Both the position numbers and the translations under genes were made by a program. The notes beneath the pieces were generated by a model, which was not told where the DNA came from, searched no databases, and was given only the letters and a program-made list of their open reading frames with translations. From Thiohalophilus sp. (GTDB taxonomy: Bacteria; Pseudomonadota; Gammaproteobacteria; UBA6429; Thiohalophilaceae): a stretch of 64,000 nucleotides of DNA. Position 1 is the stretch's first letter, and every line of letters begins with the position of its first letter. The stretch spans positions 186,896-250,895 of the forward strand of contig NZ_JAXHLN010000002.1 of the NCBI RefSeq assembly GCF_034522235.1, in the 5' to 3' direction. Shown piece after piece: positions 10,764-19,196 of this stretch.

Positions 10764-10892
10764 TCAGGCTTTTCTCGTCCCCCGCCCTTTCAGTCCATCA
10801 GGGCATCGGGTACTATTTTCCGCTACTACAAGCCGGAACCACCGGTGGCCCTTGAGAATGCCTGTCCTTGATTGACCGAAAAGGGGATAACC

Positions 10893-12242
10893 ATGCAAAC
10901 CAAGATCCTGCTCGATGAATCCGAGATCCCGACACAGTGGTACAACGTGGTCGCGGATATGCCCAACGCGCCATTGCCGCCGTTGGGACCCGACGGTCAG
11001 CCGATCGGCCCCGATGCGCTGAGTGCGATTTTCCCCATGTCGCTGATCGAGCAGGAGGTGAGCGACCAGCGCTGGATCGACATCCCCGAGCCGGTACGCG
11101 AGGTGTATCAGCTGTGGCGGCCCTCGCCGCTGTACCGCGCCCACCAGCTGGAGGCGGCGCTGGGGACCCCGGCGAAGATCTATTACAAGTACGAGGGCGT
11201 CAGCCCGGCCGGCTCGCACAAGCCCAACACCGCCGTGGCCCAGGCCTATTACAACCGTGAGGCGGGCATCCGCCGGCTGGCCACCGAGACCGGGGCCGGG
11301 CAGTGGGGCTCGTCGCTGGCGATGGTGGGGCAGAAGTTCGGCATCGAGGTGCGGGTGTATATGGTGAAGGTGAGCTACGAGCAGAAGCCGTTTCGCCGCT
11401 CGATGATGCAGACCTGGGGCGCCGAGGTGCTGCCCAGCCCGACCGATCAGACCGCGGCGGGGCGCCAGATCCTGGCCCAGGATCCGAACTCGCCCGGGTC
11501 GCTGGGCATCGCCATCTCCGAGGCGGTGGAAGAGGCCGCCTCGCGCGAGGACACCAACTACGCGCTGGGCTCGGTGCTCAATCACGTGCTGCTGCACCAG
11601 ACGGTGATTGGTCTGGAGGCCAAAAAGCAGTTCGAGAAGGTGGGCGATTATCCGGACATGGTTTTCGCCCCCTGCGGCGGCGGCTCCAACTTCGGCGGCG
11701 CGGCCTTCCCGTTCTTCGCCGACAAGGCGGCCGGCAAGCCGGTGCGGCTGGTGGCGGTGGAGCCGGCCTCCTGCCCGACCCTGACCCGCGGCCACTACGC
11801 CTATGACTTCGGCGACTCGATCGGCCTGACCCCGCTGATGAAGATGTACACCCTGGGCCACGACTTCGTGCCGCCGGGCATTCACGCCGGCGGGTTGCGC
11901 TATCACGGTGACTCGGCGCTGGTCTCGCAGCTTTATAATGAAGGGCTGATCGAGGCGGTGGCGGTACCGCAGCTGGCCACCTTCGAGGCCGGGGTGCAGT
12001 TCGCCCGCGCCGAGGGCATCATTCCCGCCCCCGAGTCCAATCACGCCATCCGCGCGGTGATCGACGCGGCCAACCGCTGCAAGGAAAGCGGCGAGGCGAA
12101 GACCCTGTTCTTCAACCTCTCCGGCCACGGCCACTTCGACATGGCCTCCTACGACAAGTATTTCAGCGGCGAGCTGGAGGATTTCGAGTACCCGGCCGAC
12201 GCCATCGACCAGGCGTTGCACCACCTGCCCAGGGTGGGCTGA
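10893..12242 (+). CDS. trpB2: Tryptophan synthase beta chain, TrpB2 type
   Basis: A 449-residue PLP enzyme of the TrpB2 subgroup, which is longer than canonical TrpB and lacks parts of the alpha-chain interface. The PLP lysine is in GSHKPNTA, the glutamate in ETGAGQWG, and the phosphate-binding loop is CGGGSNFGG. The ATG at 10893 has the AAGGGGAT ribosome binding site. No trpA or other trp genes are adjacent, so it may salvage indole or act on serine alone. A 532-codon frame on the opposite strand is a compositional shadow. Confidence 0.93.
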   Translation: MQTKILLDESEIPTQWYNVVADMPNAPLPPLGPDGQPIGPDALSAIFPMSLIEQEVSDQRWIDIPEPVREVYQLWRPSPLYRAHQLEAALGTPAKIYYKYEGVSPAGSHKPNTAVAQAYYNREAGIRRLATETGAGQWGSSLAMVGQKFGIEVRVYMVKVSYEQKPFRRSMMQTWGAEVLPSPTDQTAAGRQILAQDPNSPGSLGIAISEAVEEAASREDTNYALGSVLNHVLLHQTVIGLEAKKQFEKVGDYPDMVFAPCGGGSNFGGAAFPFFADKAAGKPVRLVAVEPASCPTLTRGHYAYDFGDSIGLTPLMKMYTLGHDFVPPGIHAGGLRYHGDSALVSQLYNEGLIEAVAVPQLATFEAGVQFARAEGIIPAPESNHAIRAVIDAANRCKESGEAKTLFFNLSGHGHFDMASYDKYFSGELEDFEYPADAIDQALHHLPRVG

Positions 12243-12360
12243 AGGTCCTTCCGCTGGGCTGGCTGTCCGCTTGACGGCCGGTCTGCCTGGTCTGGTTTTA
12301 GGCTTTACACGACCCGTCAGGTGCGGGTCCCCAGACCTGCATTGATCAGGGAGAGATACC

Positions 12361-12651
12361 ATGTTCCTGCTCGAATACCGAACGCTGGCCTGGTGGTACT
12401 GGCTGGTGACAGTGGGATTTCTCAGCGCCGGGGTGTTGGGCTGGACCCCGGGATTTCATGTCGCCATCGGTATTACCGTGTTCCAGTTGCTCCACTTTCT
12501 GTTGCGCGAGGGCCGTCTTGCCGCCTTTCCGGTGCAGGTGCGCCTCGGTTATCTGCTGCTGGTCAGTTATGATGTCGATGTGGCCGATTCGGGTCGCCTG
12601 CTCCAACAGGTCGAGTCCGGCGGGTACACGGCGCAACTGGTCGGCATGTAA
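12361..12651 (+). CDS. Small membrane protein with an atypical tail
   Basis: A 96-residue protein with two hydrophobic helices (residues ~10-35 and ~35-50) and the block FPVQVRLGYLLL. From memory, similar small proteins continue with a further hydrophobic stretch, whereas this one turns into a hydrophilic tail (residues 70-96) not recovered in another frame. It may be a shortened or rearranged gene. It ends 23 bp before the merR start. Function unknown. Confidence 0.5.
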   Translation: MFLLEYRTLAWWYWLVTVGFLSAGVLGWTPGFHVAIGITVFQLLHFLLREGRLAAFPVQVRLGYLLLVSYDVDVADSGRLLQQVESGGYTAQLVGM

Positions 12652-12674
12652 TTGGGTAGCGTCCGGCAGCTGCG

Positions 12675-13139
12675 ATGAACTATAAAATCGGCGAGCTGGC
12701 CGAGCGGTTCGGGACCACGGTACGCACGATTCGCTATTATGAAGAGGCGCGCCTGTTGGAACCGTTGCGCAGCAGCGGCGGCACCCGGCTGTATACCGAG
12801 CGGCATCGGGCACGGCTGCAGGCGATCCTCGAGCTGGCCGACAGCGGCTTTTCGCTGGAGGCGATTGGCCAGGTGGTGCATGCCAGAGCGCAATGCCGAA
12901 CGGGCGAGGAGGGCCGGCGCGTCGTGTCGGCCCGCCTGGCGGCTGTTGGGCAGACGATTGCCGGGCGCATTGCCGATCTGACCCGGTTGCAGAACCGACT
13001 CAGCGAGGCGGAGGCCCTGCTTGAACAGTGTCGCGGATGCCGCAACCGACCGTCTTCGCAGGGCTGTCCCGCCTGCCCGCTCAAGCAGCAGCGCGAAGAC
13101 AGGGTGCTGCTCAATCTCATCTGGGATCAGGACGACTAG
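12675..13139 (+). CDS. MerR-family transcriptional regulator
   Basis: A 154-residue regulator. The N-terminal winged helix is typical (YKIGELAERFGTTVRTIRYY), followed by the dimerising coiled coil. The C terminus holds four cysteines in CRGCRN and CPACPL, which could bind a metal or iron-sulfur cluster or respond to redox state. Targets are not evident. Only 7 bp separate its stop codon from a fragment of an outer-membrane lipid A deacylase, so the 3' side appears rearranged. Confidence 0.85.
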   Translation: MNYKIGELAERFGTTVRTIRYYEEARLLEPLRSSGGTRLYTERHRARLQAILELADSGFSLEAIGQVVHARAQCRTGEEGRRVVSARLAAVGQTIAGRIADLTRLQNRLSEAEALLEQCRGCRNRPSSQGCPACPLKQQREDRVLLNLIWDQDD

Positions 13140-13146
13140 AAGTCGT

Positions 13147-13296
13147 GTCCAGTTCGAGGACCAGTTCGGCATTGGCTGGCAAAATGCGCGCCATGCTGTG
13201 GGCCTGGTGTATATGCACTACTCCAACGGCGGCTTCGATAAACCCAATCACGGCATCGATCTGGTACTCTTTTCCTATAGTCTGACACTGGATTAA
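13147..13296 (+). pseudogene. C-terminal fragment of a PagL-like lipid A deacylase
   Basis: An open stretch of 49 codons ending at TAA reads as the last beta strands of PagL/acyloxyacyl hydrolase: WQNARHAVGLVYMHYSNGG, then KPNHGIDLVLF and a terminal strand. The HYSN motif holds the catalytic His and Ser of PagL. Everything upstream (signal peptide and first strands) is missing and the reading frame has no plausible start. It is therefore a remnant; the identification rests on the HYSN-GIDL pattern. Confidence 0.65.
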
Positions 13297-13302
13297 GTCG
13301 CA

Positions 13303-13773
13303 ATGACCGAACTGCCCCGACGATTCACCAAGACCGCGTTTGTGTTTTTGATCCTCGGTTTGCTGCTCGGCGGCTGGATGTTGCTGCGCCGCGAGTTATA
13401 TGGTGAATGGCCGCATCCCTATCTGATCTCGGCCCATACGCACATCATGTTCGTCGGCTTTGTGATGTTCATGATCCTTGGGGTGGCGACCTGGCTGTTT
13501 CCCAAGCCGTCGCACGATGATCCCCGTTACCGCGACTCGCGAATCAAACAGGTCTACTGGTTGTTATTAATCGGTACGCTATTGCGTTCTGGCGGCGAGC
13601 TGGGGCGCGGTATTGATGATGCGACGCTGCTGGTGTGGTGTATTCTGGGTGGTGGAGCGGCCCAGTTGCTGGCCATACTATTTTATATATGGACCATGTG
13701 GTTTCGCATTCGCACCACCACCGGCTACAAGCGGCAGCGGGTTTCGCGCGGGGTGCTACGCGACGATCAGTGA
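13303..13773 (+). CDS. Heme-copper-oxidase subunit I-like small membrane protein
   Basis: A 156-residue protein with four predicted transmembrane helices. SAHTHIMFVGFVMFMILGV resembles one helix pair of cytochrome oxidase subunit I, where the histidines ligate heme. It is far too short for a complete oxidase (about 450-550 residues), but similar stand-alone short proteins exist in proteobacteria. It may bind heme or a gas; no data. Its stop overlaps the 3' end of the convergent diguanylate cyclase by 7 bp. Confidence 0.6.
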   Translation: MTELPRRFTKTAFVFLILGLLLGGWMLLRRELYGEWPHPYLISAHTHIMFVGFVMFMILGVATWLFPKPSHDDPRYRDSRIKQVYWLLLIGTLLRSGGELGRGIDDATLLVWCILGGGAAQLLAILFYIWTMWFRIRTTTGYKRQRVSRGVLRDDQ

Positions 13774-14957
13774 GCGCTGGCGTGAATGATACGGTTTTTG
13801 CCGGCCCGCTTGGCGCTGTAGCAGGCGTGATCGGCCTGTTTGAGCAGGTGTTGAAAGTCCTCGAGCTGTTCGTCGAAGCCGGCGATACCGATGCTGCAAC
13901 CCTCGTTGCGAATCGTCTGGCTGTTATACGTGATCGTGCAGTTGTTGATGCTGGAGCGGACGCATTCGGCAATGGCCCCGGCCTTCTGTGGCGTGCAGTT
14001 TTCCAGCAGAATGGCGAACTCATCCCCGCCGATGCGCGCCAGAGTATCGTTCTTGCGGATGCAGGGCTCGATGCACTGGGCGATGGCGCGCAAAAAATCG
14101 TCACCCAGAAAGTGGCCGTAGGTGTCATTGATGGGCTTGAAGTTGTCCAGATCAATATAGACCAGCACGTGCTGCGGTTCGGGCGGATGATCGCCGCTGA
14201 TTAACTGATTGACCCGATGCTCCAGAAAACGGCGGTTCCAGATATTGGTCAGGGGATCGTGGGTGGCATCCCAGCTGAGCAGTTCCGCGCGATCGATCAG
14301 CCGGGTTTCGATGCGCTGCAGGCGACGCAGGGCATGAATCATCAGCAGGGTGGTCAGCAGGGCCAGGACGGCGGCGACAACAATAATGATACGCAGGGAG
14401 TTCTCAAAGTCCCTGTTCGCCGCCTGGCGCGCCTGTTCGGCGTTGTCACGTACCAGCCGGTTGAGTCTGTCGAAGCCCTGCCACAGCTCATTTTCCATCG
14501 GCATATCTTCATGCATGATGTCGTGCAAAACCCGATCGTCCCCGCCTTCGTAGATACGCTGAACGATATTCTCCTGCAGGGGCTGGGTTTCGCCGATCAG
14601 GGCCAGACAGCGATCCAGCTCGGCCTGTTCATCGGCGGCCAGCGGCAGCTCCCGCAGACGTTTACGCAGCACAATGAACTCCGGCGCCAGCCGGTGAAAA
14701 CGCATGTATTGCTCGTCGATATACCAGGGATCGTTGGACAGATGCATGTTTAGCATGGTCAGCGAACGATCGCGCACAATGCGCGACATCTGGGTGATGA
14801 TGTCGAGCTTGTGGTTGTGGTTTTCATTGATCGACGACAGGCTGGTATTCAGCCGATCAAAATAGAACAGGTTGACGATAACCAGTATGAGGATGAACAG
14901 CAGAACAACCGCGGCGTTGATGACGATGATCTGTTTGGATTCCAGCTTTTTGCGCAT
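13767..14957 (-). CDS. Membrane-bound diguanylate cyclase (GGDEF)
   Basis: A 396-residue enzyme that should make c-di-GMP from two GTP. Layout: transmembrane helix (~10-32), periplasmic helical sensor (~33-185), second helix (~186-210) and a GGDEF domain from about residue 225. The active-site motif is an intact GGDEF at 310-314, and an RKND inhibitory (I) site precedes it by five residues, so product inhibition is likely. No EAL domain is present. It is the one clear c-di-GMP synthase in the window, 6.5 kb from the PilZ cluster. Confidence 0.93.
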   Translation of the reverse strand: MRKKLESKQIIVINAAVVLLFILILVIVNLFYFDRLNTSLSSINENHNHKLDIITQMSRIVRDRSLTMLNMHLSNDPWYIDEQYMRFHRLAPEFIVLRKRLRELPLAADEQAELDRCLALIGETQPLQENIVQRIYEGGDDRVLHDIMHEDMPMENELWQGFDRLNRLVRDNAEQARQAANRDFENSLRIIIVVAAVLALLTTLLMIHALRRLQRIETRLIDRAELLSWDATHDPLTNIWNRRFLEHRVNQLISGDHPPEPQHVLVYIDLDNFKPINDTYGHFLGDDFLRAIAQCIEPCIRKNDTLARIGGDEFAILLENCTPQKAGAIAECVRSSINNCTITYNSQTIRNEGCSIGIAGFDEQLEDFQHLLKQADHACYSAKRAGKNRIIHASAH

Positions 14958-14987
14958 GCTGAATACTTGATTAAAAAGTTTGGGTTA

Positions 14988-15587
14988 TTATTGGGGTAAC
15001 CGCTTATTATAATCTCTTTCAGGGTCTGATGTGCGCATTATTTCATCAGCGCGTGATCGTGCTGACGGCCAGTACCGGCTGCCGTTGAGGGGGAAGAGGA
15101 TCGGGGGATGCGGGATGGCAGGAACAGCAGCCTCACGCCAAGCAGGATGCCGTAGGCGGCCCCGTAAATGAGCAGCAGGTATCCCAGGCTCTGTTGATCG
15201 CCGATGCCGTAGCTGACGCAGTAACGCTCCGGGGCCTGCAGGTAAAGCCAGCCGAGACGCAACAGGGTAGACCTGAAACTCGATGCGTTCGCCGACCCGG
15301 GCCCGATCGTCGCTCAGGGTCCAACTCCACTGGCGGGCGCTGGCTTCCACCACCCGATCCACGTCGGCCCCGGCCTGCAGCTGGTGGGGCCAGGGCAACA
15401 GGGTGGTGGCGGTGATGACGACGCCGGCGGCCAGGGCTACCGCAAACAGCTTGCTGCGCGGGCGATAGGCGCGGCGCGCCACCTCGGTGGCGTCGCCGCT
15501 GTCACGGGAGCGGCGTAATACAGTGATAAAGATCGCACTGAGTAACAGGATAAGAACAAGCGAGGTATACCAGGCAATCGACTGCAT
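14988..15587 (-). pseudogene. Disrupted cytochrome c oxidase subunit II-like gene
   Basis: The first ~100 residues look like a small CoxII-type protein: two membrane helices and the beginning of a cupredoxin domain (VVEASARQWSWTL...VGERIEFQV). The frame then becomes non-protein-like. In another frame, 15038-15262 encodes WLYLQAPERYCVSYGIGDQQ and two membrane helices. The copper-site part of CoxII is absent, so a deletion plus frameshift is likely. With the neighbouring oxidase-I-like gene it suggests decay of a small oxidase locus. Confidence 0.55.
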
Positions 15588-15898
15588 CGGGAACGCCGGA
15601 TCAGGTTTTAATATAGTATTTAATATACTACATTAAAATGTTGCAGCGCTGCTATCAACTATTCGCCCGGACAGGGGCTGGACTGGTTAAATGATAAACA
15701 ATCGGGAGCGGTGAGCGCGTGCCGCGCTTGTTCTGAATCGGCATTTAGATTTTTCAATGCAATTATTCAGCCCGGCTGTAGGATTTAGCGCTAACTGAAA
15801 TTTCAACTAGACTTGAAATATGAAGTGTTGATTTTTATTTCTGAGTAAAAGATTCAGACAAGCTTCCCTGAATGATGTACGCGCAAGGAGAAACGGTA
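15588..15898. other. Intergenic region before the DsrC-like gene
   Basis: About 310 bp without a gene. It contains the AT-rich palindrome at 15607-15638 and an AT-rich stretch (15770-15850) that likely holds the promoter for the DsrC-like gene. Confidence 0.4.
15607..15638. promoter_or_regulatory. AT-rich palindromic operator candidate
   Basis: TTTTAATATAGTAT and ATACTACATTAAAA are inverted repeats around a short centre. The site lies 20 bp upstream of the CoxII-like start codon, where a repressor would act. It resembles operators of small winged-helix regulators but no specific regulator can be assigned. Confidence 0.5.
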
Positions 15899-16264
15899 AT
15901 GAACGACATGACCAATAAAGAGAAACGGGAAAATGTTCTCGGCATTCATGATGACGAGGGTATGGAGAATTTTCGGGCCTGGAACGAGAGCCAGGCTGAA
16001 GAGACCGCCAAAGAGCTCGGCATTAGCCTGACCGACGATCACTGGAAGGTGATCAAATTCATGCGTGTGCACTACGAAAACAACGGTCAGTTGCAGCATG
16101 CCCGGGAACTGACCGAGGCGCTTAACGAACGCTTCGAGGACGAGGGCGGTTCGCGCTGGCTGTATCGACTGTTTCCCAACGGTCCCGTCAATCAGGGAAC
16201 CCGCATCGCCGGGGTGCCGGCGCCGGGGGACGTGGCCGATCCCCACTTTGGTTCGGTGCAGTAA
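15899..16264 (+). CDS. DsrC/TusE-superfamily protein without cysteines
   Basis: A 121-residue protein with the DsrC fold: ELGISLTDDHWKVIKFMRVH, then LYRLFPNGPVNQGTRIAG. In DsrC and TusE the C-terminal arm ends in a conserved penultimate cysteine, and DsrC has a second cysteine ten residues earlier. Here the positions read GTRIAG and a longer tail PAPGDVADPHFGSVQ; the whole protein has no cysteine. This matches the cysteine-less group called RspA, proposed to be regulatory. The ATG at 15899 has an AAGGAG site. It cannot act as a sulfur carrier. Confidence 0.85.
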   Translation: MNDMTNKEKRENVLGIHDDEGMENFRAWNESQAEETAKELGISLTDDHWKVIKFMRVHYENNGQLQHARELTEALNERFEDEGGSRWLYRLFPNGPVNQGTRIAGVPAPGDVADPHFGSVQ

Positions 16265-16361
16265 TACCGGGCCTTTCCCCGTATCCGGCAAACCGGTCCG
16301 CCCCTGTTCCGGCCGGAACAGGGGCGGTTTGACGTTGCGCACCCCGATCTTTTATCGCCTC

Positions 16362-17081
16362 TCAGGAGGGCGATTTGCGCGGGTCGGGAACGCCGTCGCT
16401 GTGCTTATCGATTCGCAAGGATTTGAGCAGGCCATAACTGGCCAGCAGGAGCAGCAGCGCCATGGGCAGGCCGCGCCGGAAATGGTAATAGGCCAGGGAC
16501 AGACCGAAGACAATATAAATGGCCCAGGGATGCAGTCCCCAGTGAAAGAAGCTGATGCGCATGGCCTCGCTCAACGCTTCGGTGGTGCGTCCTTCGCCCA
16601 TGGGCGGGGAGAGATAGTGGGTCATCGGTTCGGCGACACCCCAGAACACCAGACCGGTTCCCATGCCGGCACTGAACAACATGGTGAACCAGGCAAAATT
16701 GCTGAATTCCGGGCGGTCCCGTTTTTCGCCCAGACGGATTCGCCCGTAGGGGCTGAGGCTCAAACCGATGACAAACACCAGCAGCACACTGGCGGTGAGA
16801 ATGTAAAACCAGCCGAACCGGTTCACCAGAAACGTTTGCACCGATTCAAACAGCGCCATCGCCTGCGGGGTGAACAGGGTGCCGAACAGGACAAACGCGA
16901 TGACCAGCGTCGCCGATCCGAGAAATACCGTCGGCTGCATTGCCTTGAGCAAAGCGGGACGTTTTGTCACTTGTCGCGTCGCCCGGTGAAAAGTGAAGGC
17001 ACAGAATAATGCCCTGATTGCATGCTGTACACCCGCCCGCCAGCATGCCCGGCGGTTGACCTTGGTCTCCCTTGCGGTCAT
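16362..17081 (-). pseudogene. BCCT transporter with internal deletion
   Basis: The betaine/choline/carnitine transporter N-terminal part is clear: a first helix, LSPYGRIRLGE, then FAWFTMLFSAGMGTGLVFWG and WGLHPWAIY. Right after YYHFRRGLPM the sequence jumps to LLLLLASYGLLKSLRID and a hydrophilic end, which resembles the extreme C terminus of BCCT proteins. At 239 residues instead of about 500-650, roughly 300 residues including the substrate site are missing in frame. Transport is very unlikely. The start may be the Met at residue 48. Confidence 0.75.
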
Positions 17082-17168
17082 ATTTTACTGGTAGCTGCAC
17101 GGCGAACTGTCAGCTTTATTGACTATGAACAATCGTAAAGCAGTTTTCTCCCCAGTAAGGAGACAGGC

Positions 17169-17969
17169 ATGACTTCGACACCGTCGCCCGACGAGCCCGA
17201 GATCAATCCGGACGAACTGCCGTTTGTCGCACCGTGCCGCCAGCTGGATGCGCTGGCGCCGTTACGCTGGTTGGAACTGGGCTGGCGGGATTTGCGCCGG
17301 GCACCGGGGCCGAGTCTCAGTTACGGCGTGGCGGTGCTGGCGATCAGTTACGGGATCAGCGCGATTGCCTGGCATTACGGCAGTGTTTATCTGCTACTGG
17401 CGATGTTGTCGGGGTTTATTTTCATCGGCCCGGTGATGGCGGTAGGGCTCTATTCCATCAGTCGTCAGTTGCAGGCCGAACGCCAGCCGGTGCTGGGTTA
17501 TTGTTTGCGCGAGGGACGCCGGCATCTGGGTAATCTGCTCGTGTTTGCGGTGATCCTGCTGGTGGTGTTTCTGGTCTGGGCGCGGGCCGCCTCCATGGTG
17601 CATGTCTTTTTCCCGATGGATGCCGATCCGGAGCTGACCGACTTTGCCCTGTTTCTGGGGGTGGGGACGGTGGTGGGGACCCTCTTCGCCGCGGTGATCT
17701 TTTGTGCCAGCGCCTTTTCCCTGCCGATGTTGCTGGATCGCCGCGCGGATACGGTGACGGCGGTATTGACGAGTATCAATGCGGTGTTACGCAACAAGCC
17801 GGCCATGTTGTTCTGGGCGGCGCTGATTGTGGCAATCGTCCTGGCCGGGTTTGCCACGGGCTTGCTGGGGCTGGCGCTGGGGATGCCGGTGGTCGGTCAC
17901 GCGACCTGGCATGCTTATCAGGAGACCATCGATGCCTCGGCCTGGCCAAGGAACGAGCCGGTGGTTTAA
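17169..17969 (+). CDS. DUF2189 membrane protein
   Basis: A 266-residue integral membrane protein with six predicted helices. The conserved DUF2189 elements are visible: LRWLELGWRDLRRAPGPSL before the first helix, FIGPVMAVGLYSISRQLQ, and the C-terminal GMPVVGHATWHAYQ. The AAGGAGACAG ribosome binding site is good. Family function is unknown; members are common in proteobacteria and sometimes lie near cytochrome genes. Confidence 0.8.
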   Translation: MTSTPSPDEPEINPDELPFVAPCRQLDALAPLRWLELGWRDLRRAPGPSLSYGVAVLAISYGISAIAWHYGSVYLLLAMLSGFIFIGPVMAVGLYSISRQLQAERQPVLGYCLREGRRHLGNLLVFAVILLVVFLVWARAASMVHVFFPMDADPELTDFALFLGVGTVVGTLFAAVIFCASAFSLPMLLDRRADTVTAVLTSINAVLRNKPAMLFWAALIVAIVLAGFATGLLGLALGMPVVGHATWHAYQETIDASAWPRNEPVV

Positions 17970-18246
17970 ATCGCTGTCTGACCGGCGTACAGAATTGAGT
18001 ATGCCGGAAAACATTGTCATTATCCGTGATGTATCAATCACGTATCCCCGGAATATCTGCATAGATGAGTAGCGGGCCGGCGGCGCCTGAAAGCCATGGA
18101 AACCGGGGTGCGGCAGCCGCAATCGGATCTGTATTTTACAGGTATCATGGCGCATGATGGCGGGGTGGTGAAAGCGGTGAGGGGATGCGGGTTGCCCCGG
18201 TACTGCCGCACTACTTGTCCCATTATGAACACGGGTAAATGACCCT

Positions 18247-19149
18247 ATGACTGACCGCAATCGGGAACTCTCCCTGGCCCTGGGTAGCGGCGGCGCACGC
18301 GGATTGGCCCAGATCGGGGTGATTCGCTGGCTGGAGAAAAACAGCGATTATCGCATCAAGTCGATCGCCGGCTCCTCGATGGGGGCGCTGATCGGCGGCA
18401 TTTATGCCGCTGGCAAGCTGGATCTGTACGAGGAATGGGTTAGCCAGCTCAGCAAGTACGACGTGGTGCGGCTGCTCGATTTTGCCTTCAGTCGCAGCGG
18501 CTTGTTCAGCGGCGAACGGATCATGCAAAAACTCAAAGAAATGCTGGGGGATATCAATATCGAGGATCTGCCCATTACCTTCACCGCCGTGGCCACCGAT
18601 ATCGAATCCGGGCGCGAGGTGTGGCTGAACCACGGCTCGCTGTTCGAGGCCATTCGCGCCTCCATCGCCATCCCGACTGTCTTTACACCGGTTAAACGCA
18701 ATGGCCGTCTGCTGGTCGATGGCGGGCTGCTTAATCCGGTGCCAATCGCGCCGACCCTGCGCGACAGTACCGGCATGACCATCGCGGTCAGTCTCAGCGG
18801 GCGCAGCGAGGAAGCACTCGAACAAAAGGTGGCCGAATTCGAACAAGGAGAAAACAAGCAAAACAGTTATCGCCGGGCCATCACTCAATTTATCGAGGGG
18901 GTACAGGAGAAGCTGGGGCTGAGCGATGAACCGGCACCGGAGTTCGACGTGTTCGATATCGTATCCCGCTCCCTTGAGTCGATGCAAAACAGTATTGCCC
19001 GTTTTCGTATCGCCGCCTATAACCCCGATCATCTGATTGAAATCCCGGTCAATGCCTGCAGCATGTTCGAATTCTATCGGGCGCAGGAAATGATCGATCT
19101 GGGTTATGAGCGAGCCGACAGGCTACTGCAGGATATCCGCCGTTCCTGA
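18247..19149 (+). CDS. Patatin-like phospholipase (RssA type)
   Basis: A 300-residue cytosolic patatin family hydrolase. The oxyanion loop is GSGGARGLAQIG, the nucleophile Ser is in GSSMG (about residue 42), and the catalytic Asp is in VDGGLLNPVP. It is expected to act on phospholipids or acyl esters. No signal peptide. About 50 bp downstream lies an outer-membrane phospholipase gene on the same strand, which gives a two-gene lipid-hydrolysis group. Confidence 0.88.
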   Translation: MTDRNRELSLALGSGGARGLAQIGVIRWLEKNSDYRIKSIAGSSMGALIGGIYAAGKLDLYEEWVSQLSKYDVVRLLDFAFSRSGLFSGERIMQKLKEMLGDINIEDLPITFTAVATDIESGREVWLNHGSLFEAIRASIAIPTVFTPVKRNGRLLVDGGLLNPVPIAPTLRDSTGMTIAVSLSGRSEEALEQKVAEFEQGENKQNSYRRAITQFIEGVQEKLGLSDEPAPEFDVFDIVSRSLESMQNSIARFRIAAYNPDHLIEIPVNACSMFEFYRAQEMIDLGYERADRLLQDIRRS

Positions 19150-19196
19150 CAGTGCCTTGTAGCGGTGTTTATCTGAACAATATTTACGATTGAATC

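Noticed and set aside
10764-12362. 532-codon minus-strand frame over trpB2
   Set aside because: The plus strand encodes a clear TrpB2 with all PLP motifs; the antisense product is Gly/Arg/His-rich low-complexity, typical of a GC-rich shadow.
18001-18072. 24-codon frame upstream of the patatin gene
   Set aside because: No ribosome binding site and no coding features.
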